NCBI RefSeq assembly: GCF_030285665.1
Contig: NZ_CP127295.1
Location: forward strand, 4,898,001-4,962,000
DNA: 64,000 bases
Direction: 5' to 3'
DNA from: Amycolatopsis mongoliensis
Lineage (GTDB): Bacteria > Actinomycetota > Actinomycetes > Mycobacteriales > Pseudonocardiaceae
Part shown: positions 51,742 to 60,454 of the stretch, in pieces
Numbering within the stretch: the first letter of the stretch is position 1
How the letters are laid out: each line of letters starts with the position of its first letter
Translations under genes and position numbers: made by a program
Notes under the pieces: generated by a model
Seen by the model: the letters and a program-made list of their open reading frames with translations, nothing else
Databases searched by the model: none
Told to the model about the DNA's origin: nothing

Positions 51742-52569
51742 TCAGCGGCCGGTCCAGCGGGGCTCGCGGCCCGCTGTCCAGGCTGCGTAGAACTCCTTGT
51801 GGTCCTTCGCCGTCATCAGCAGCGCCTGCGTCATCGCTTCCAGCTCGATCGCGCTGCCCAGGTCCATGTCCAGCTCTCGGGTCAGCAGCACCTTCGTCGT
51901 CGCGTACGCCAAGGCCGGGCCGTCCGCGAGCCGGCGCGCCAAGGCCGTGGCCGTGGCGGGAAGATCCGCGTCCGGCACCACCTGCGTGGCCAACCCGATC
52001 TCCGAAGCCCGTGCCGCGGACACCTTGTCGCCCAGGATCAGCAGTTCCGTCGCGCGGCCCAGACCCACCAGCCGCGGCAGCAGATACGCCGACCCCATGT
52101 CGGCCCCCGCCAAGCCCACCTTCGTGAACAGGAACGCGAACTTCGCCGACTCCGCCAGCAGCCGGAAGTCACTGGCCAGGGCGATCACCGAACCCGCGCC
52201 CGCCGCCACGCCGTTGACCGCCGCGATCACCGGCAGCGGGCACTCGCGCAGTGCTTTCACCACCGCGCCCGTCATGCGCGTGAACTCCAGCAACTCCGCC
52301 GTCTCGAACTTCTGCAGCTCGCCGATGATCTCCTCGACATCGCCGCCGGAGCAGAACCCACGGCCCTGCCCGGTGATCACCAGTACCCGCACGTCCTCGT
52401 GCTGCGGCAGCTCGACGACGAGGTCCCGCAGGTCGGCGTAGACGTCGAACGTCAGCGCGTTCAGCTTCTCCGGCCGGGTGAACGTCACCGTGGCGACGCC
52501 GTCGTCCACCGAGAACTCGAAGTGTTCCCACTCCTTCGTCAGCGGTGCGGTCGCGCGGAACGGGCTCAT
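51742..52569 (-). CDS. Enoyl-CoA hydratase/isomerase family protein
   Basis: 275 residues from ATG 52569. Crotonase fold: TRPEKLNALTFDVYADL, oxyanion-hole motif GQGRGFCSGGDVEEIIGEL, then PVIAAVNGVAAGAGSVIALA and FAFLFTKVGLAGADMGSAYL, with the catalytic-Glu position occupied by Asp in AGADMG. It hydrates or isomerises an acyl-CoA. As the last gene of the operon that starts with the creatininase-like gene, it probably acts on an aryl- or alicyclic-CoA intermediate. Start overlaps the SDR stop (ATGA). Confidence 0.92.
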   Translation of the reverse strand: MSPFRATAPLTKEWEHFEFSVDDGVATVTFTRPEKLNALTFDVYADLRDLVVELPQHEDVRVLVITGQGRGFCSGGDVEEIIGELQKFETAELLEFTRMTGAVVKALRECPLPVIAAVNGVAAGAGSVIALASDFRLLAESAKFAFLFTKVGLAGADMGSAYLLPRLVGLGRATELLILGDKVSAARASEIGLATQVVPDADLPATATALARRLADGPALAYATTKVLLTRELDMDLGSAIELEAMTQALLMTAKDHKEFYAAWTAGREPRWTGR

Positions 52570-53258
52570 GACTGGATTCCTCCGCCGTCGAGTACGAGGG
52601 TCTGGCCGTTGATCGCGGCGGCTTCGGGCGCCGCCAAGAAGGCGACGGCGAACGCCACCTCCGAAGGTTCGAGCAGCCTGCCGAGCGGAGACGCCGCCGC
52701 CAGCGCGGATTCCGCGTCGTCCACGGAACGTCCGGTGCGCTCCTGGATCCGCGCCACCGAAGTCGCCGTCATGTCCGTGCGGACGAACGCCGGGCAGACC
52801 GCGTTCGCCGTGACGCCGGTGCCGGCCAGCTCCGCCGCGACCGCCCGCATCAGCCCGGCCGCCGCGTGCTTCGACGCCGTGTACCCGGCCGTGTAGCGGT
52901 AGCCGACGTGCGCCGCCGTCGACGCCACCGTGACGATCCGGCCGCGGTCCCGCGAGCGCATCCCCGGCAGCACCGCTCGGGTGCACAGGAACGCGCCGGT
53001 CGCGTTCACCTCGATCTGCGCCCGCCAGTCGTCGAGCGAAGTCTTCGAAAGCGGCGCGCTCGACGAAATCCCGGCGTTGTTCACCAGCACGTCCACCGGT
53101 CCCGCCGCCGCGAAGTACGCCGTGACGGCGTCCTCGTCGGTGACGTCGCACTCGGCGTGCCCCGGCGCGAGCACGGTGTCTCCGGCGGAACGAAACCGCT
53201 CGGCGATCGCGGCCCCGATCCCGCGGGTACCGCCGGTGACCACGACCAGGCGGCTCAC
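52566..53258 (-). CDS. Short-chain dehydrogenase in the aryl-CoA operon
   Basis: 230 residues from GTG 53258, which overlaps the ligase stop (GTGA). NAD-binding TGGTRGIGAAIAERF, HAECDVTDE, NNAGISSSAPL, catalytic YTASKHAA, then NAVCPAFVRTDMT and the C-terminal INGQTLVLDGGGIQS. A 3-hydroxyacyl-CoA dehydrogenase-like SDR fits both family and context, between an aryl-CoA ligase and an enoyl-CoA hydratase. Confidence 0.92.
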   Translation of the reverse strand: MSRLVVVTGGTRGIGAAIAERFRSAGDTVLAPGHAECDVTDEDAVTAYFAAAGPVDVLVNNAGISSSAPLSKTSLDDWRAQIEVNATGAFLCTRAVLPGMRSRDRGRIVTVASTAAHVGYRYTAGYTASKHAAAGLMRAVAAELAGTGVTANAVCPAFVRTDMTATSVARIQERTGRSVDDAESALAAASPLGRLLEPSEVAFAVAFLAAPEAAAINGQTLVLDGGGIQS

Positions 53259-54772
53259 GACCGGCCCGCCAGCGCGCGCCGGTCGAGCTTTCCGTTGGCG
53301 GTCCGGGGAAGTTCCGTAATGAACACCACTTCGCGGGGGTACTTGTGCTTGGCCAGCTGGGCTTTCGCGTGGTCCTTCAGCTCGTCCGCGGTCACCGACG
53401 CACCAGCCCGCAGCACGACGTACGCGCGCGGCACGACCAGGCCGTCGACCTCCTGGCCGACCACCGCGCAGTCGACCACCGAAGGGTGCCCGAGCAGGCA
53501 GTCCTCGATCTCGCCGGGCGCGACGAACACCCCGCCGACCTTGAGCAGCGCGTCGGCGCGGCCGTGGTGGCGGAAGAGACCGTCGGACCGGCTGAACAGG
53601 TCGCCGGACGTCAGCGTGTCGCCGTCGAACGTCCGCGCCGACTTCTCGGCGTCGCCGAAGTACTCCAGCGCGATCGTCGGCCCGGTGACCCGCAGCGGCC
53701 CGATTTCCCCGTCGGGCAACGGGTTTCCGAGCTCGTCGACGACCTGCGCCGTGTAGCCGGGGACCTCGGTGCCGAGCGTGCCGACCCGCGCGGCACCCGG
53801 GCGGTTCGACAGGTAGATGTGGTACGCCTCGGAAGAGCCGATCCCGTCCACCACCGGCACCCCGAAGGCCGCGTCCCACTTGCGGTGCAGCTCCGGCGGC
53901 AGCGCCTCGCCGGCGGACGTCGTCATGCGCAGGCAGCCGAGATCCTGCGCCCCCGCGTCCGGGTGCGCGACCATCGCGCTCATCATCGTCGGCACGTTCA
54001 CCAGCACCGTCGGGCGGTACCGCGCGATCAGCTCGAACATCAGGTCCGCCGTGCTGCGTTCGGGGAACGCGATCCCGGCCGCGCCGACGCCGAACGGGAA
54101 CAACGCCACGAGGTCGCGCGCGTAGCCGAAGAACAGCTTGGGCACGGCGAGCACCCGGTCGTCCTCCCGCAGCCCGAGCACCTGGACGGCGTACCGCTCG
54201 AAGCTCTCGATCGGGCTGCGCAGGGTGTGCACGCACGCCTTGGGCGCGCCGGTGCTGCCGGTGGTGAACTTCCAGATCCCGACGTCGTCGCGGGTCGTCG
54301 CCGCGGCTTCGAGCGAGTCCGGTGCGGCGTCGACGAGTGTCCGGAAGGGACGCTCGCCCGGCAGCAGCTCGCTCTCCGGAACTCCGGTGACCAGGAGCCC
54401 GGTGGCACCTGCCGTGCGCAGCGCGGGCAGCGTGACGGCATCGGCGACCACCGCGACGGCCCCGGTGTAGCCGAGGTAGTACGCGTAGTCCTTGGGCTGC
54501 AGGAACGGGTAGACCTCGGCGGTGACCGCGCCGATCTTCTGCGCGCCGTACCAGGTCGCGACGAACTCGTCGCCGTCGCTCAGCGCCAGCAGCACGCGCT
54601 GTCCTCTTCGGACACCGGCGTCGAGCAGCACGTTGCCGACGCGGTTGGCCAGCCGTGCCAGCTCCTCGTAGCTCACCGAGCGATCGCCGACGAACAGGGC
54701 GGTCCGATCGCCCCGCCCCGCAGCCACGTGCCGGTCGAGGAAGTACGTGGCGAGGTTGAACGGCTCACTCAC
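53255..54772 (-). CDS. Benzoate-CoA ligase family protein, candidate 2-aminobenzoate-CoA ligase
   Basis: 505 residues from ATG 54772, overlapping the creatininase-like gene by 8 bp. ANL motifs: FTTGSTGAPKACVHT (A3), GIGSSEAYHIYLSN (A5), SGDLFSRSDGLFRHHGRAD (A7) and the catalytic Lys in LPRTANGKLDRRAL (A10). The start FNLATYFLDRHVAAGRGDR and LFFGYARDLVALFPF are hallmarks of benzoate/aminobenzoate-CoA ligases, as is the conserved RMTTSAGEALPPEL. Given tryptophan dioxygenase and kynureninase genes across PaaX, anthranilate is the likely substrate; this is inference. Confidence 0.9.
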   Translation of the reverse strand: MSEPFNLATYFLDRHVAAGRGDRTALFVGDRSVSYEELARLANRVGNVLLDAGVRRGQRVLLALSDGDEFVATWYGAQKIGAVTAEVYPFLQPKDYAYYLGYTGAVAVVADAVTLPALRTAGATGLLVTGVPESELLPGERPFRTLVDAAPDSLEAAATTRDDVGIWKFTTGSTGAPKACVHTLRSPIESFERYAVQVLGLREDDRVLAVPKLFFGYARDLVALFPFGVGAAGIAFPERSTADLMFELIARYRPTVLVNVPTMMSAMVAHPDAGAQDLGCLRMTTSAGEALPPELHRKWDAAFGVPVVDGIGSSEAYHIYLSNRPGAARVGTLGTEVPGYTAQVVDELGNPLPDGEIGPLRVTGPTIALEYFGDAEKSARTFDGDTLTSGDLFSRSDGLFRHHGRADALLKVGGVFVAPGEIEDCLLGHPSVVDCAVVGQEVDGLVVPRAYVVLRAGASVTADELKDHAKAQLAKHKYPREVVFITELPRTANGKLDRRALAGRS

Positions 54773-55517
54773 GGGCCAGCTCCCGGATCGCTTCCACCAG
54801 CAGGTCGGTCAGGGTCGAGAACGTCTCGGTGCCCTCTTCCGCGGTCGCCTCGGCCGGCGAACCGCAGTACGCCTCGGTCATCCCCAGCTCGCGGAAACCA
54901 CCGTCGGCGGGCGCCGAAGCCAAGCTCACCGGCACGTGCGGCAGCTCGCGCATGACCACCTGGTCGACCAGCTCGGGCCGGTCGGCGAGCACGAGCGACG
55001 TCTCGTAGCGGCCCGCGTGGCACTCGCCGGAGCGGAACTCCTCGGTCAGCCGCTGCGCGTGCCGCCGCCGGACCAGGTCGAGCAGCGCGACGCGGCCGTC
55101 GTAGGCGAAGTTCAGCGTCTCCACCGCGCGCCGCAGCGTGACCAGGTGCGCGGGCTCGAAGTGGTTGTTGACCAGCAGGATCCGGCTCAGGCGCTGGCCG
55201 ATCAACGCCGCCCCGATGTCGACGAGCAGCGAGTGCAGCGTCTCCTCGCCGATGTGCACGCCACCGGCGAACCCGGCCGCGAACCGCGTCACGCCGTAGG
55301 GCACCTCGGGCAGGACCAGGACGTGCACTTCGGAATCGGCCGCCAGCCGCTCGGCCGCGCGCTCGCACATCCCGCGGGAGATCAGCGGGTCGGTGCCCAG
55401 CGGCGCGTGCGGCCCGTGCGGCTCGATCGCGCCCAGCGGGAGCAGCAGGACCGGCGTGCGTGAGCCGTCCGCCAAGGCCGCGACCTGCCGCGAGCTGAGG
55501 TCCGCGAAGTACGTCAC
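54765..55517 (-). CDS. Creatininase-family amidohydrolase, candidate N-formylkynurenine formamidase
   Basis: 250 residues if begun at GTG 55517 (MTYFADLSSRQV); TTG 55526 is in frame. TAGCTT lies 7 nt before the GTG, fitting a leaderless start. The metal motif LLPLGAIEPHGPHAPLGTD gives the family's Glu, His and Asp ligands; a second part VNNHFEPAHL replaces the usual NGHGGN, and SGECHAGRYETSLVL supplies His/Glu ligands. The family includes creatininase and the deformylase ArfB. In this cluster the missing step is deformylation of N-formylkynurenine, so a formamidase role is proposed as inference. Confidence 0.85.
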   Translation of the reverse strand: MTYFADLSSRQVAALADGSRTPVLLLPLGAIEPHGPHAPLGTDPLISRGMCERAAERLAADSEVHVLVLPEVPYGVTRFAAGFAGGVHIGEETLHSLLVDIGAALIGQRLSRILLVNNHFEPAHLVTLRRAVETLNFAYDGRVALLDLVRRRHAQRLTEEFRSGECHAGRYETSLVLADRPELVDQVVMRELPHVPVSLASAPADGGFRELGMTEAYCGSPAEATAEEGTETFSTLTDLLVEAIRELARE

Positions 55518-55520
55518 GCA

Positions 55521-55559
55521 AATCAAGCTACACCGCAGCGGCCTGAGGTGTATAGAGTT
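55521..55559. promoter_or_regulatory. Divergent leaderless promoters and inverted repeat between creatininase-like and PaaX genes
   Basis: TACACC (55529-55534) and GGTGTA (55547-55552) form an inverted repeat with a 12-nt spacer. It overlaps TAGCTT on the minus strand and TATAGA (55551-55556) on the plus strand, 8 nt before ATG 55565. A PaaX dimer here could block both operons; inference. Confidence 0.5.
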
Positions 55560-55564
55560 GCATC

Positions 55565-56380
55565 ATGCCCGGAGACGCCTTCGACGCCAGCCCCCAGGAG
55601 CTGGTCGTGACGTTGCTGGGCAGCTACGTGCACCCGCGCGAGACGCGCCGGGTGTGGTCGGGCGGGCTGGTCGCGGCGCTCGCCGAGCTGGGCTTCTCCG
55701 ACGGCGCGGCCCGGATCGCGCTCACCCGCGTGGTGCGCCGCGGCCTGCTGCAGCGCCACCGCGAAGGCCGCACCGTGCACTACTCGCTGACGCGCCGCAC
55801 CATCGCGCTGCTCGCCGACGGCGACCACCGCATCTTCTCCCTCGGCCGCCGTGAGCGCGCCGCCGGCGAGTGGACCGTGCTCTGGCAGAGCATCCCGGAG
55901 AGCCGCCGCCAGGCCCGGGAACGGCTGGTGCGGCGGCTGCGGTTCCTCGGGTTCGGGCCGTACCAGGACGGCACCTGGGTCGCCCCGCACGACCGCGAGG
56001 CCGAGGTCGTCGCCCTGCTCGGCGAGCTGGACGTCGCCGAGCACGCCGGGCTGCTGCTCGGCCGGCCGTCGGCCGCGCTGGACGTCCGCCGCTTCGCCGG
56101 CCGGGCCTGGGACCTCGACGACCTCGCCGCGCGCTACACCGCGTTCGTCGAGCAGTTCGGCGGTCACGCCGGCGAGGAGCTGCCCGACAGGACCGCGTTC
56201 GACGTCCGCACGCGGCTGGTGCACACGTTCCGCGCGTTCCCTTCGCTCGACCCCGAACTGCCCGCCGACCTGGTGCCCGCACCGGATCACCGGGCGGCGG
56301 CGGTCGAGTTGTTCCACGATCTGTACACCGCGCTGGCTCCGGCCGCTCAGCGCCATTTCGACGAGGTGACCCACGGATGA
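55565..56380 (+). CDS. PaaX-family transcriptional regulator
   Basis: 271 residues. N-terminal winged helix (LVVTLLGSYVHPRETRRVWS, ALAELGFSDGAARIALTRVV, RRGLLQRHREGRTVHYSLT) and a C-terminal PaaX domain (WTVLWQSIPESRRQARERLV, LRFLGFGPYQDGTWVAPHD, LPDRTAFDVRTRLVHTFRAF). PaaX proteins repress aryl-CoA catabolic operons and respond to the aryl-CoA itself, phenylacetyl-CoA in the classic case. Here the divergent operon makes an aryl-CoA ligase, so anthraniloyl-CoA is a reasonable inducer (inference). The stop overlaps the kynA start (ATGA). Confidence 0.93.
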   Translation: MPGDAFDASPQELVVTLLGSYVHPRETRRVWSGGLVAALAELGFSDGAARIALTRVVRRGLLQRHREGRTVHYSLTRRTIALLADGDHRIFSLGRRERAAGEWTVLWQSIPESRRQARERLVRRLRFLGFGPYQDGTWVAPHDREAEVVALLGELDVAEHAGLLLGRPSAALDVRRFAGRAWDLDDLAARYTAFVEQFGGHAGEELPDRTAFDVRTRLVHTFRAFPSLDPELPADLVPAPDHRAAAVELFHDLYTALAPAAQRHFDEVTHG

Positions 56381-57171
56381 CCGAAACCAGCCAAGCGACG
56401 CAGGAAGCCTTGAGCTACACCTCGTACCTCGCCCTGGACGAGGTGCTGGAAGCCCAGCGCCCGCGTTCGGACGAGCACGACGAGCTGCTGTTCATCGTGA
56501 TCCACCAGGTGTACGAACTGTGGTTCAAGCAGATCCTGCACGAGGCCGAGTTCCTCCAGCGCAACCTCGAAAAGGGGAACACCGCGCACTCGATCCGGAT
56601 CCTGCGCCGGATCCTGACCATCCTCAAGGTCGCCGTCGCGCAGATCGACGTGCTGGAAACCATGACGCCCAGCCAGTTCACGAGTTTCCGCACCCGTTTG
56701 GACGCTTCGAGCGGCTTCCAGTCGGCCCAGTTCCGGGAGCTGGAGGCCGTGCTCGGACGGCGTGACGAGCGCGTGTTCGCGCACTACCCCGAAGGCGGCG
56801 AGCAGCGGAAACGCATTGCCGAAGCGATGGCGCGACCGTCGTTGTTCGACTCTTTTCTCGCGTACCTCAAGGTTTCTGGCTACGCGGTCGAGTGTGACCG
56901 AGACGTCACTCGACCGGTGGAGCCCTCTTCTGCCCTGCAGGCGATATTGCTGGACGTGTACAGCGACGACGGCGGACCGTCGGTCGTCGCGGAGTGTCTG
57001 GTCGATCTCGACGAAGGGATGCAGGAGTGGCGCTACCGGCACGTGAAGATGGTCGAACGCACCATCGGCGACAAGACCGGGACGGGAGGATCATCCGGCG
57101 CGACCTACCTGCGTACCACGCTCTTCCAGCCGATGTTCCCGGATCTCTGGGCCGTACGGAGCCGACTGTGA
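56377..57171 (+). CDS. kynA: Tryptophan 2,3-dioxygenase
   Basis: 264 residues, ATG 56377 overlapping the paaX stop. Motifs of the heme enzyme: LSYTSYLALDEVLEAQ, FIVIHQVYELWFKQILHE (distal His region), ILTILKVAVAQIDVLETM, and the proximal side MQEWRYRHVKMVERTIG with the heme-ligand His, then KTGTGGSSGATYL. Length fits bacterial enzymes (about 280). It opens the indole ring of tryptophan to N-formylkynurenine. Co-translated with kynureninase (GTGA overlap). Confidence 0.96.
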   Translation: MTETSQATQEALSYTSYLALDEVLEAQRPRSDEHDELLFIVIHQVYELWFKQILHEAEFLQRNLEKGNTAHSIRILRRILTILKVAVAQIDVLETMTPSQFTSFRTRLDASSGFQSAQFRELEAVLGRRDERVFAHYPEGGEQRKRIAEAMARPSLFDSFLAYLKVSGYAVECDRDVTRPVEPSSALQAILLDVYSDDGGPSVVAECLVDLDEGMQEWRYRHVKMVERTIGDKTGTGGSSGATYLRTTLFQPMFPDLWAVRSRL

Positions 57172-58361
57172 CCACTTTGGACGACCTGCGCGGTGACCAC
57201 AACGCGCTCGCCCCGCACTACTCCCGGTTCGGGGTGGCCGAACGCCTGCTCCTGTCCGGGCACTCCCACCAGGCGTGGCCCGACGTCGCGGAGGAGGGCC
57301 TGCGGGAGTCCTTCGCGGACGCCGCCCGCGACGTCGACGAGAAGTGGGAGCGCGCTTTCGCGAAGGCCGACGAGCTGCGCGCGGGGTTCCGCCTGCTGCT
57401 CGGCGACCCGCACGGCGAGTACGCGCTCGGCGCGAGCACGCACGACCTGGTGCTGCGCTTCCTGTCGGCGATGGAGCTGCCGCGAAGACCGCGCCTGGTC
57501 ACCACCGACGGCGAGTTCCACACCCTGCGCCGCCAGCTCGCCCGCCTCGAGGAAGAGGGCGTCGAGGTCGTCCGGGTGCCCCTGGACCCGGTGCCGACGC
57601 TCGCCGAGCGCGTCGCAGCCGAGGTCGACGACAACACCGCCGCGGTGCTCGTCTCGGCCGTGCTGTTCGAGACGTCCCGGCTGGTCCCCGGGCTCGCGCA
57701 CCTGGCCGACTCGTGCCGCGCCCGGTCGATCGAGCTCGTCGTCGACGCCTACCACGCGCTCGGCGTCGTGCCGTTCGCGCTGCACGACCTCGGGCTCACC
57801 AACGCCTGGGTGCTCGGCGGCGGCTACAAGTACCTGCAGCTCGGCGAGGGCAACTGCTTCCTGCGGCTGCCCGCGCACGCCCAGGAGCTGCGGCCGGTGA
57901 TCACCGGCTGGTACGCCGAGTTCGGCGCCCTCGCCGACGAGCGCCACCCCGGCAAGGTCGCCTACGCCACCGGCGGCGACCGGTTCGCCGGCGCCACCTA
58001 CGACCCGGCCAGCCACTACCGCGGCGCCCGGGTCCAGCGGTTCTTCGCCGAGCAGGGCCTCACGCCGGAGTTCCTGCGCGAGGTTTCGCAGCACCAGGTG
58101 GGCCTGCTCGCGTCGGTGTTCGACCAGTTGACGCTGCCTGCTGACGTCGTCACGCGTGATCGCTCGGTGCCCTTGGACCGGCTCGGCGGGTTCCTCTCGC
58201 TGCGCTGCGCCGACGCCGGCGGCCTGCAGGCGGCCCTGGCCGCCCAGGGCGTCCGCACCGACAGCCGGGGGCCGTACCTGCGCTTCGGCCCGGCGCCCTA
58301 CCTCTCCGACACCCAGCTCGAGACGGCGATGACCGCCCTCGGCAAGGTGGTCCGCGGCTGA
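57168..58361 (+). CDS. kynU: Kynureninase
   Basis: 397 residues from GTG 57168, overlapping the kynA stop. Fold type I PLP enzyme of the aminotransferase class V group. The PLP-binding Lys is in VLGGGYKYLQLGEGNCFLR and the Asp that holds the pyridine nitrogen in ELVVDAYHALGVVPF; the start HYSRFGVAERLLLSGHSHQA also fits this branch, as does RFAGATYDPASHYRG. It cleaves kynurenine to anthranilate and alanine. Sequence alone could fit a related lyase, but the kynA context makes kynureninase very likely. Confidence 0.93.
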   Translation: MTTLDDLRGDHNALAPHYSRFGVAERLLLSGHSHQAWPDVAEEGLRESFADAARDVDEKWERAFAKADELRAGFRLLLGDPHGEYALGASTHDLVLRFLSAMELPRRPRLVTTDGEFHTLRRQLARLEEEGVEVVRVPLDPVPTLAERVAAEVDDNTAAVLVSAVLFETSRLVPGLAHLADSCRARSIELVVDAYHALGVVPFALHDLGLTNAWVLGGGYKYLQLGEGNCFLRLPAHAQELRPVITGWYAEFGALADERHPGKVAYATGGDRFAGATYDPASHYRGARVQRFFAEQGLTPEFLREVSQHQVGLLASVFDQLTLPADVVTRDRSVPLDRLGGFLSLRCADAGGLQAALAAQGVRTDSRGPYLRFGPAPYLSDTQLETAMTALGKVVRG

Positions 58362-58531
58362 TCTCCGGGTTACCGGTCCGTATCCCGGGACCTGCACTGG
58401 TCCGGTGATCGGAAGGGATCTAGGTTGGTGCCGGGAACGCACTCGGGTGGACGACCTCCGCCCTGCGTCCTGCCACCCTTGAAGCGCGTCCCGGCCACGA
58501 ACCGGGCGCGGGAGACAAAGGAGTCACCACC

Positions 58532-59605
58532 GTGACCGAAGGAGTGTTCGCCCGGAACTCCGGGCACGAACAGGTCGTGTACTGCCACGACCAGGCCAGT
58601 GGCCTGAAGGCCATCATCGGCATCTACTCCACCGCGCTCGGACCCGCCCTGGGCGGGACGCGCTTCCACCCCTACGCCACCGAAGCGGACGCGCTCGACG
58701 ACGTGCTCGCGCTGTCCAAGGGCATGGCGTACAAGAACGCGCTGGCCGGGCTCGACCTCGGCGGCGGCAAGGCCGTCATCATCGGCGACCCGAAGACGCT
58801 CAAGTCCGAAGCGCTGCTGCGCGCGTACGGGCGCTTCGTGCAGTCCCTGGGCGGCCGCTACATCACGGCGTGCGACGTGGGCACGTACGTGCAGGACATG
58901 GACGTCGTGGCGCGCGAGTGCCAGTACGTCACCGGCCGCTCGCCCGAGGACGGCGGGGCCGGCGACTCGTCCGTGCTCACCGCGTTCGGCGTCTTCCAGG
59001 GCATGCGGGCCTCGGCCGAGCACGTGTGGGGCAGCCCGGACCTGGCCGGCAAGCGGGTCGGCGTCGCCGGCGTCGGCAAGGTCGGGCACATCCTCGTCGG
59101 GCACCTCGTGGACGCCGGCGCGCAGGTGACGATCACCGACGTCTACGCGCCCGCGATCGAGCGGACCCGCTCGATCTACCCGGACGTCCAGGTCGCGTCC
59201 GATGTGGACACTCTGCTGCGCACCGAGCTGGACGTCTTCGCACCCTGTGCCCTGGGTGGCGTCCTGAACGACGAGACCGTGCCGGTGCTCGGCGCCCGGA
59301 TCGTCTGCGGTGCGGCGAACAACCAGCTCGCGCACGCCGGGATCGACAAGCAGCTCGCCGACCGCGGTGTCCTGTACGCGCCGGACTACCTGGTCAACGC
59401 CGGTGGCGTCATCCAGGTGGACGACGAGCGCCACGGCTTCACCTTCGAGCGCGCCAAGCGCAAGACGACGGCCATCTACGACACGACGAAGGCCGTGTTC
59501 GCGCTGGCCGACACCGAGGGCGTGCCCCCGGCGACGGCGGCCGACCGGCTCGCCGAGCGCCGGATGGCGGAGGTCGGGCGGTTGCGGTCCATCATGACCG
59601 TGTGA
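58532..59605 (+). CDS. vdh: Leu/Phe/Val dehydrogenase (valine dehydrogenase type)
   Basis: 357 residues from GTG 58532, with AAAGGAG before it. Glu/Leu/Phe/Val dehydrogenase family: substrate site [20 protein letters not shown], catalytic Lys in [22 protein letters not shown] fold [17 protein letters not shown], and [13 protein letters not shown] near the end. Its length and sequence match actinomycete valine dehydrogenases, which deaminate branched-chain amino acids to feed acyl-CoA starter units. The stop overlaps the start of the serine hydrolase gene (GTGA). The 170 bp before it holds only promoter-type sequence. Confidence 0.94.
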   Translation: MTEGVFARNSGHEQVVYCHDQASGLKAIIGIYSTALGPALGGTRFHPYATEADALDDVLALSKGMAYKNALAGLDLGGGKAVIIGDPKTLKSEALLRAYGRFVQSLGGRYITACDVGTYVQDMDVVARECQYVTGRSPEDGGAGDSSVLTAFGVFQGMRASAEHVWGSPDLAGKRVGVAGVGKVGHILVGHLVDAGAQVTITDVYAPAIERTRSIYPDVQVASDVDTLLRTELDVFAPCALGGVLNDETVPVLGARIVCGAANNQLAHAGIDKQLADRGVLYAPDYLVNAGGVIQVDDERHGFTFERAKRKTTAIYDTTKAVFALADTEGVPPATAADRLAERRMAEVGRLRSIMTV

Positions 59606-60411
59606 GTCCTTCTCCTGAAGAGATTTTCGAAGCGGCGGGCGTGCGGGGTTTCCTGCACGCCCGCCGTCTCGGTACGGCGGAGTCGGTGGGGGTGGACGCC
59701 GACACGCTGGTCGTCATGGCGTCCGTGGTGAAGGTGCCGCTGGTCCTGGAGTTCGCCCGCCAGGTGGCGGCCGGCCAGCTCGACCCGGCGGACCGGGTCC
59801 GCGCGACGGCGGCGGACCGCCTGGGCGGCAGCGGCACGGCGGGTTTCGCCGACGACGCCGAGTACAGCCTGCGCGACGCGGCGCTGCTGGCGTTGTCGGT
59901 TTCGGACAACACGGCCGCGGACCTGCTGTTCGACCGGGTGGGCGTGGAGAACGTGCGGTCGCTGCTGGCGGAGCTGGGGCTGTCGCGGACTTCGATCATC
60001 GGCGCGCCACGGGATCTGTTGCGCACGATCATCGACGACACCTCCGCGGGACTTCCCTTGCGGGCCTTGGATCCCGCGCGGACATCCGCCACCACGCCGC
60101 GTGAGATGACCTCCTTGCTGTCGGCGATCTGGCGTGACCCCGGGCCGGGTGCGCAGGTCCGCGAGTGGATGTCGGCGCAGGTCAGCTGGCACCGGCTGAC
60201 CGCGGGGTTCCCGCCGGAGGTGGCCGTGGCGGCCAAGACCGGGACCATGCCGGGGATCCGCAACGAGATCGGGATCGCGACGTACCCGGACGGGAGCGCG
60301 TACGCGGTGGCGGTGTTCACGGTGGGGGGAGCGGAGACGTTGCGGCGCCCGGACATCGACCGCGCGATCGGCGACGCGGCCCGGGCGGCGGTGGAGGCCC
60401 TGCGGTCGTGA
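59602..60411 (+). CDS. Class A beta-lactamase-like serine hydrolase, no signal peptide
   Basis: 269 residues from GTG 59602, translationally coupled to vdh. The penicillin-binding motif set is complete: SVVK (Ser41-Lys44), SDN in [13 protein letters not shown] (near 97) and KTG in [14 protein letters not shown] (near 216). In class A enzymes Glu166 in the omega loop is also needed; here the region reads [13 protein letters not shown], so it is not clearly kept. There is no signal peptide, which is unusual for a beta-lactam target or lactamase and suggests a cytosolic esterase or amidase. The stop lies in the 60407 hairpin. Confidence 0.85.
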   Translation: MSPSPEEIFEAAGVRGFLHARRLGTAESVGVDADTLVVMASVVKVPLVLEFARQVAAGQLDPADRVRATAADRLGGSGTAGFADDAEYSLRDAALLALSVSDNTAADLLFDRVGVENVRSLLAELGLSRTSIIGAPRDLLRTIIDDTSAGLPLRALDPARTSATTPREMTSLLSAIWRDPGPGAQVREWMSAQVSWHRLTAGFPPEVAVAAKTGTMPGIRNEIGIATYPDGSAYAVAVFTVGGAETLRRPDIDRAIGDAARAAVEALRS

Positions 60412-60448
60412 GTGGTCAGGGCGGTTAGAACCGCCCTGAACACTCACG
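60407..60448. terminator. Hairpin with constant foot and TTAGAA loop, copy B
   Basis: CGTGAGTG, ten variable bases, TTAGAA, ten bases complementary except one, CACTCACG. It overlaps the stop of the serine hydrolase gene and lies 7 bp before the stop of the convergent lysR gene. Same plan as copy A at 27064-27105 but with a different variable stem. Confidence 0.85.
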
Positions 60449-60454
60449 AGGTCT

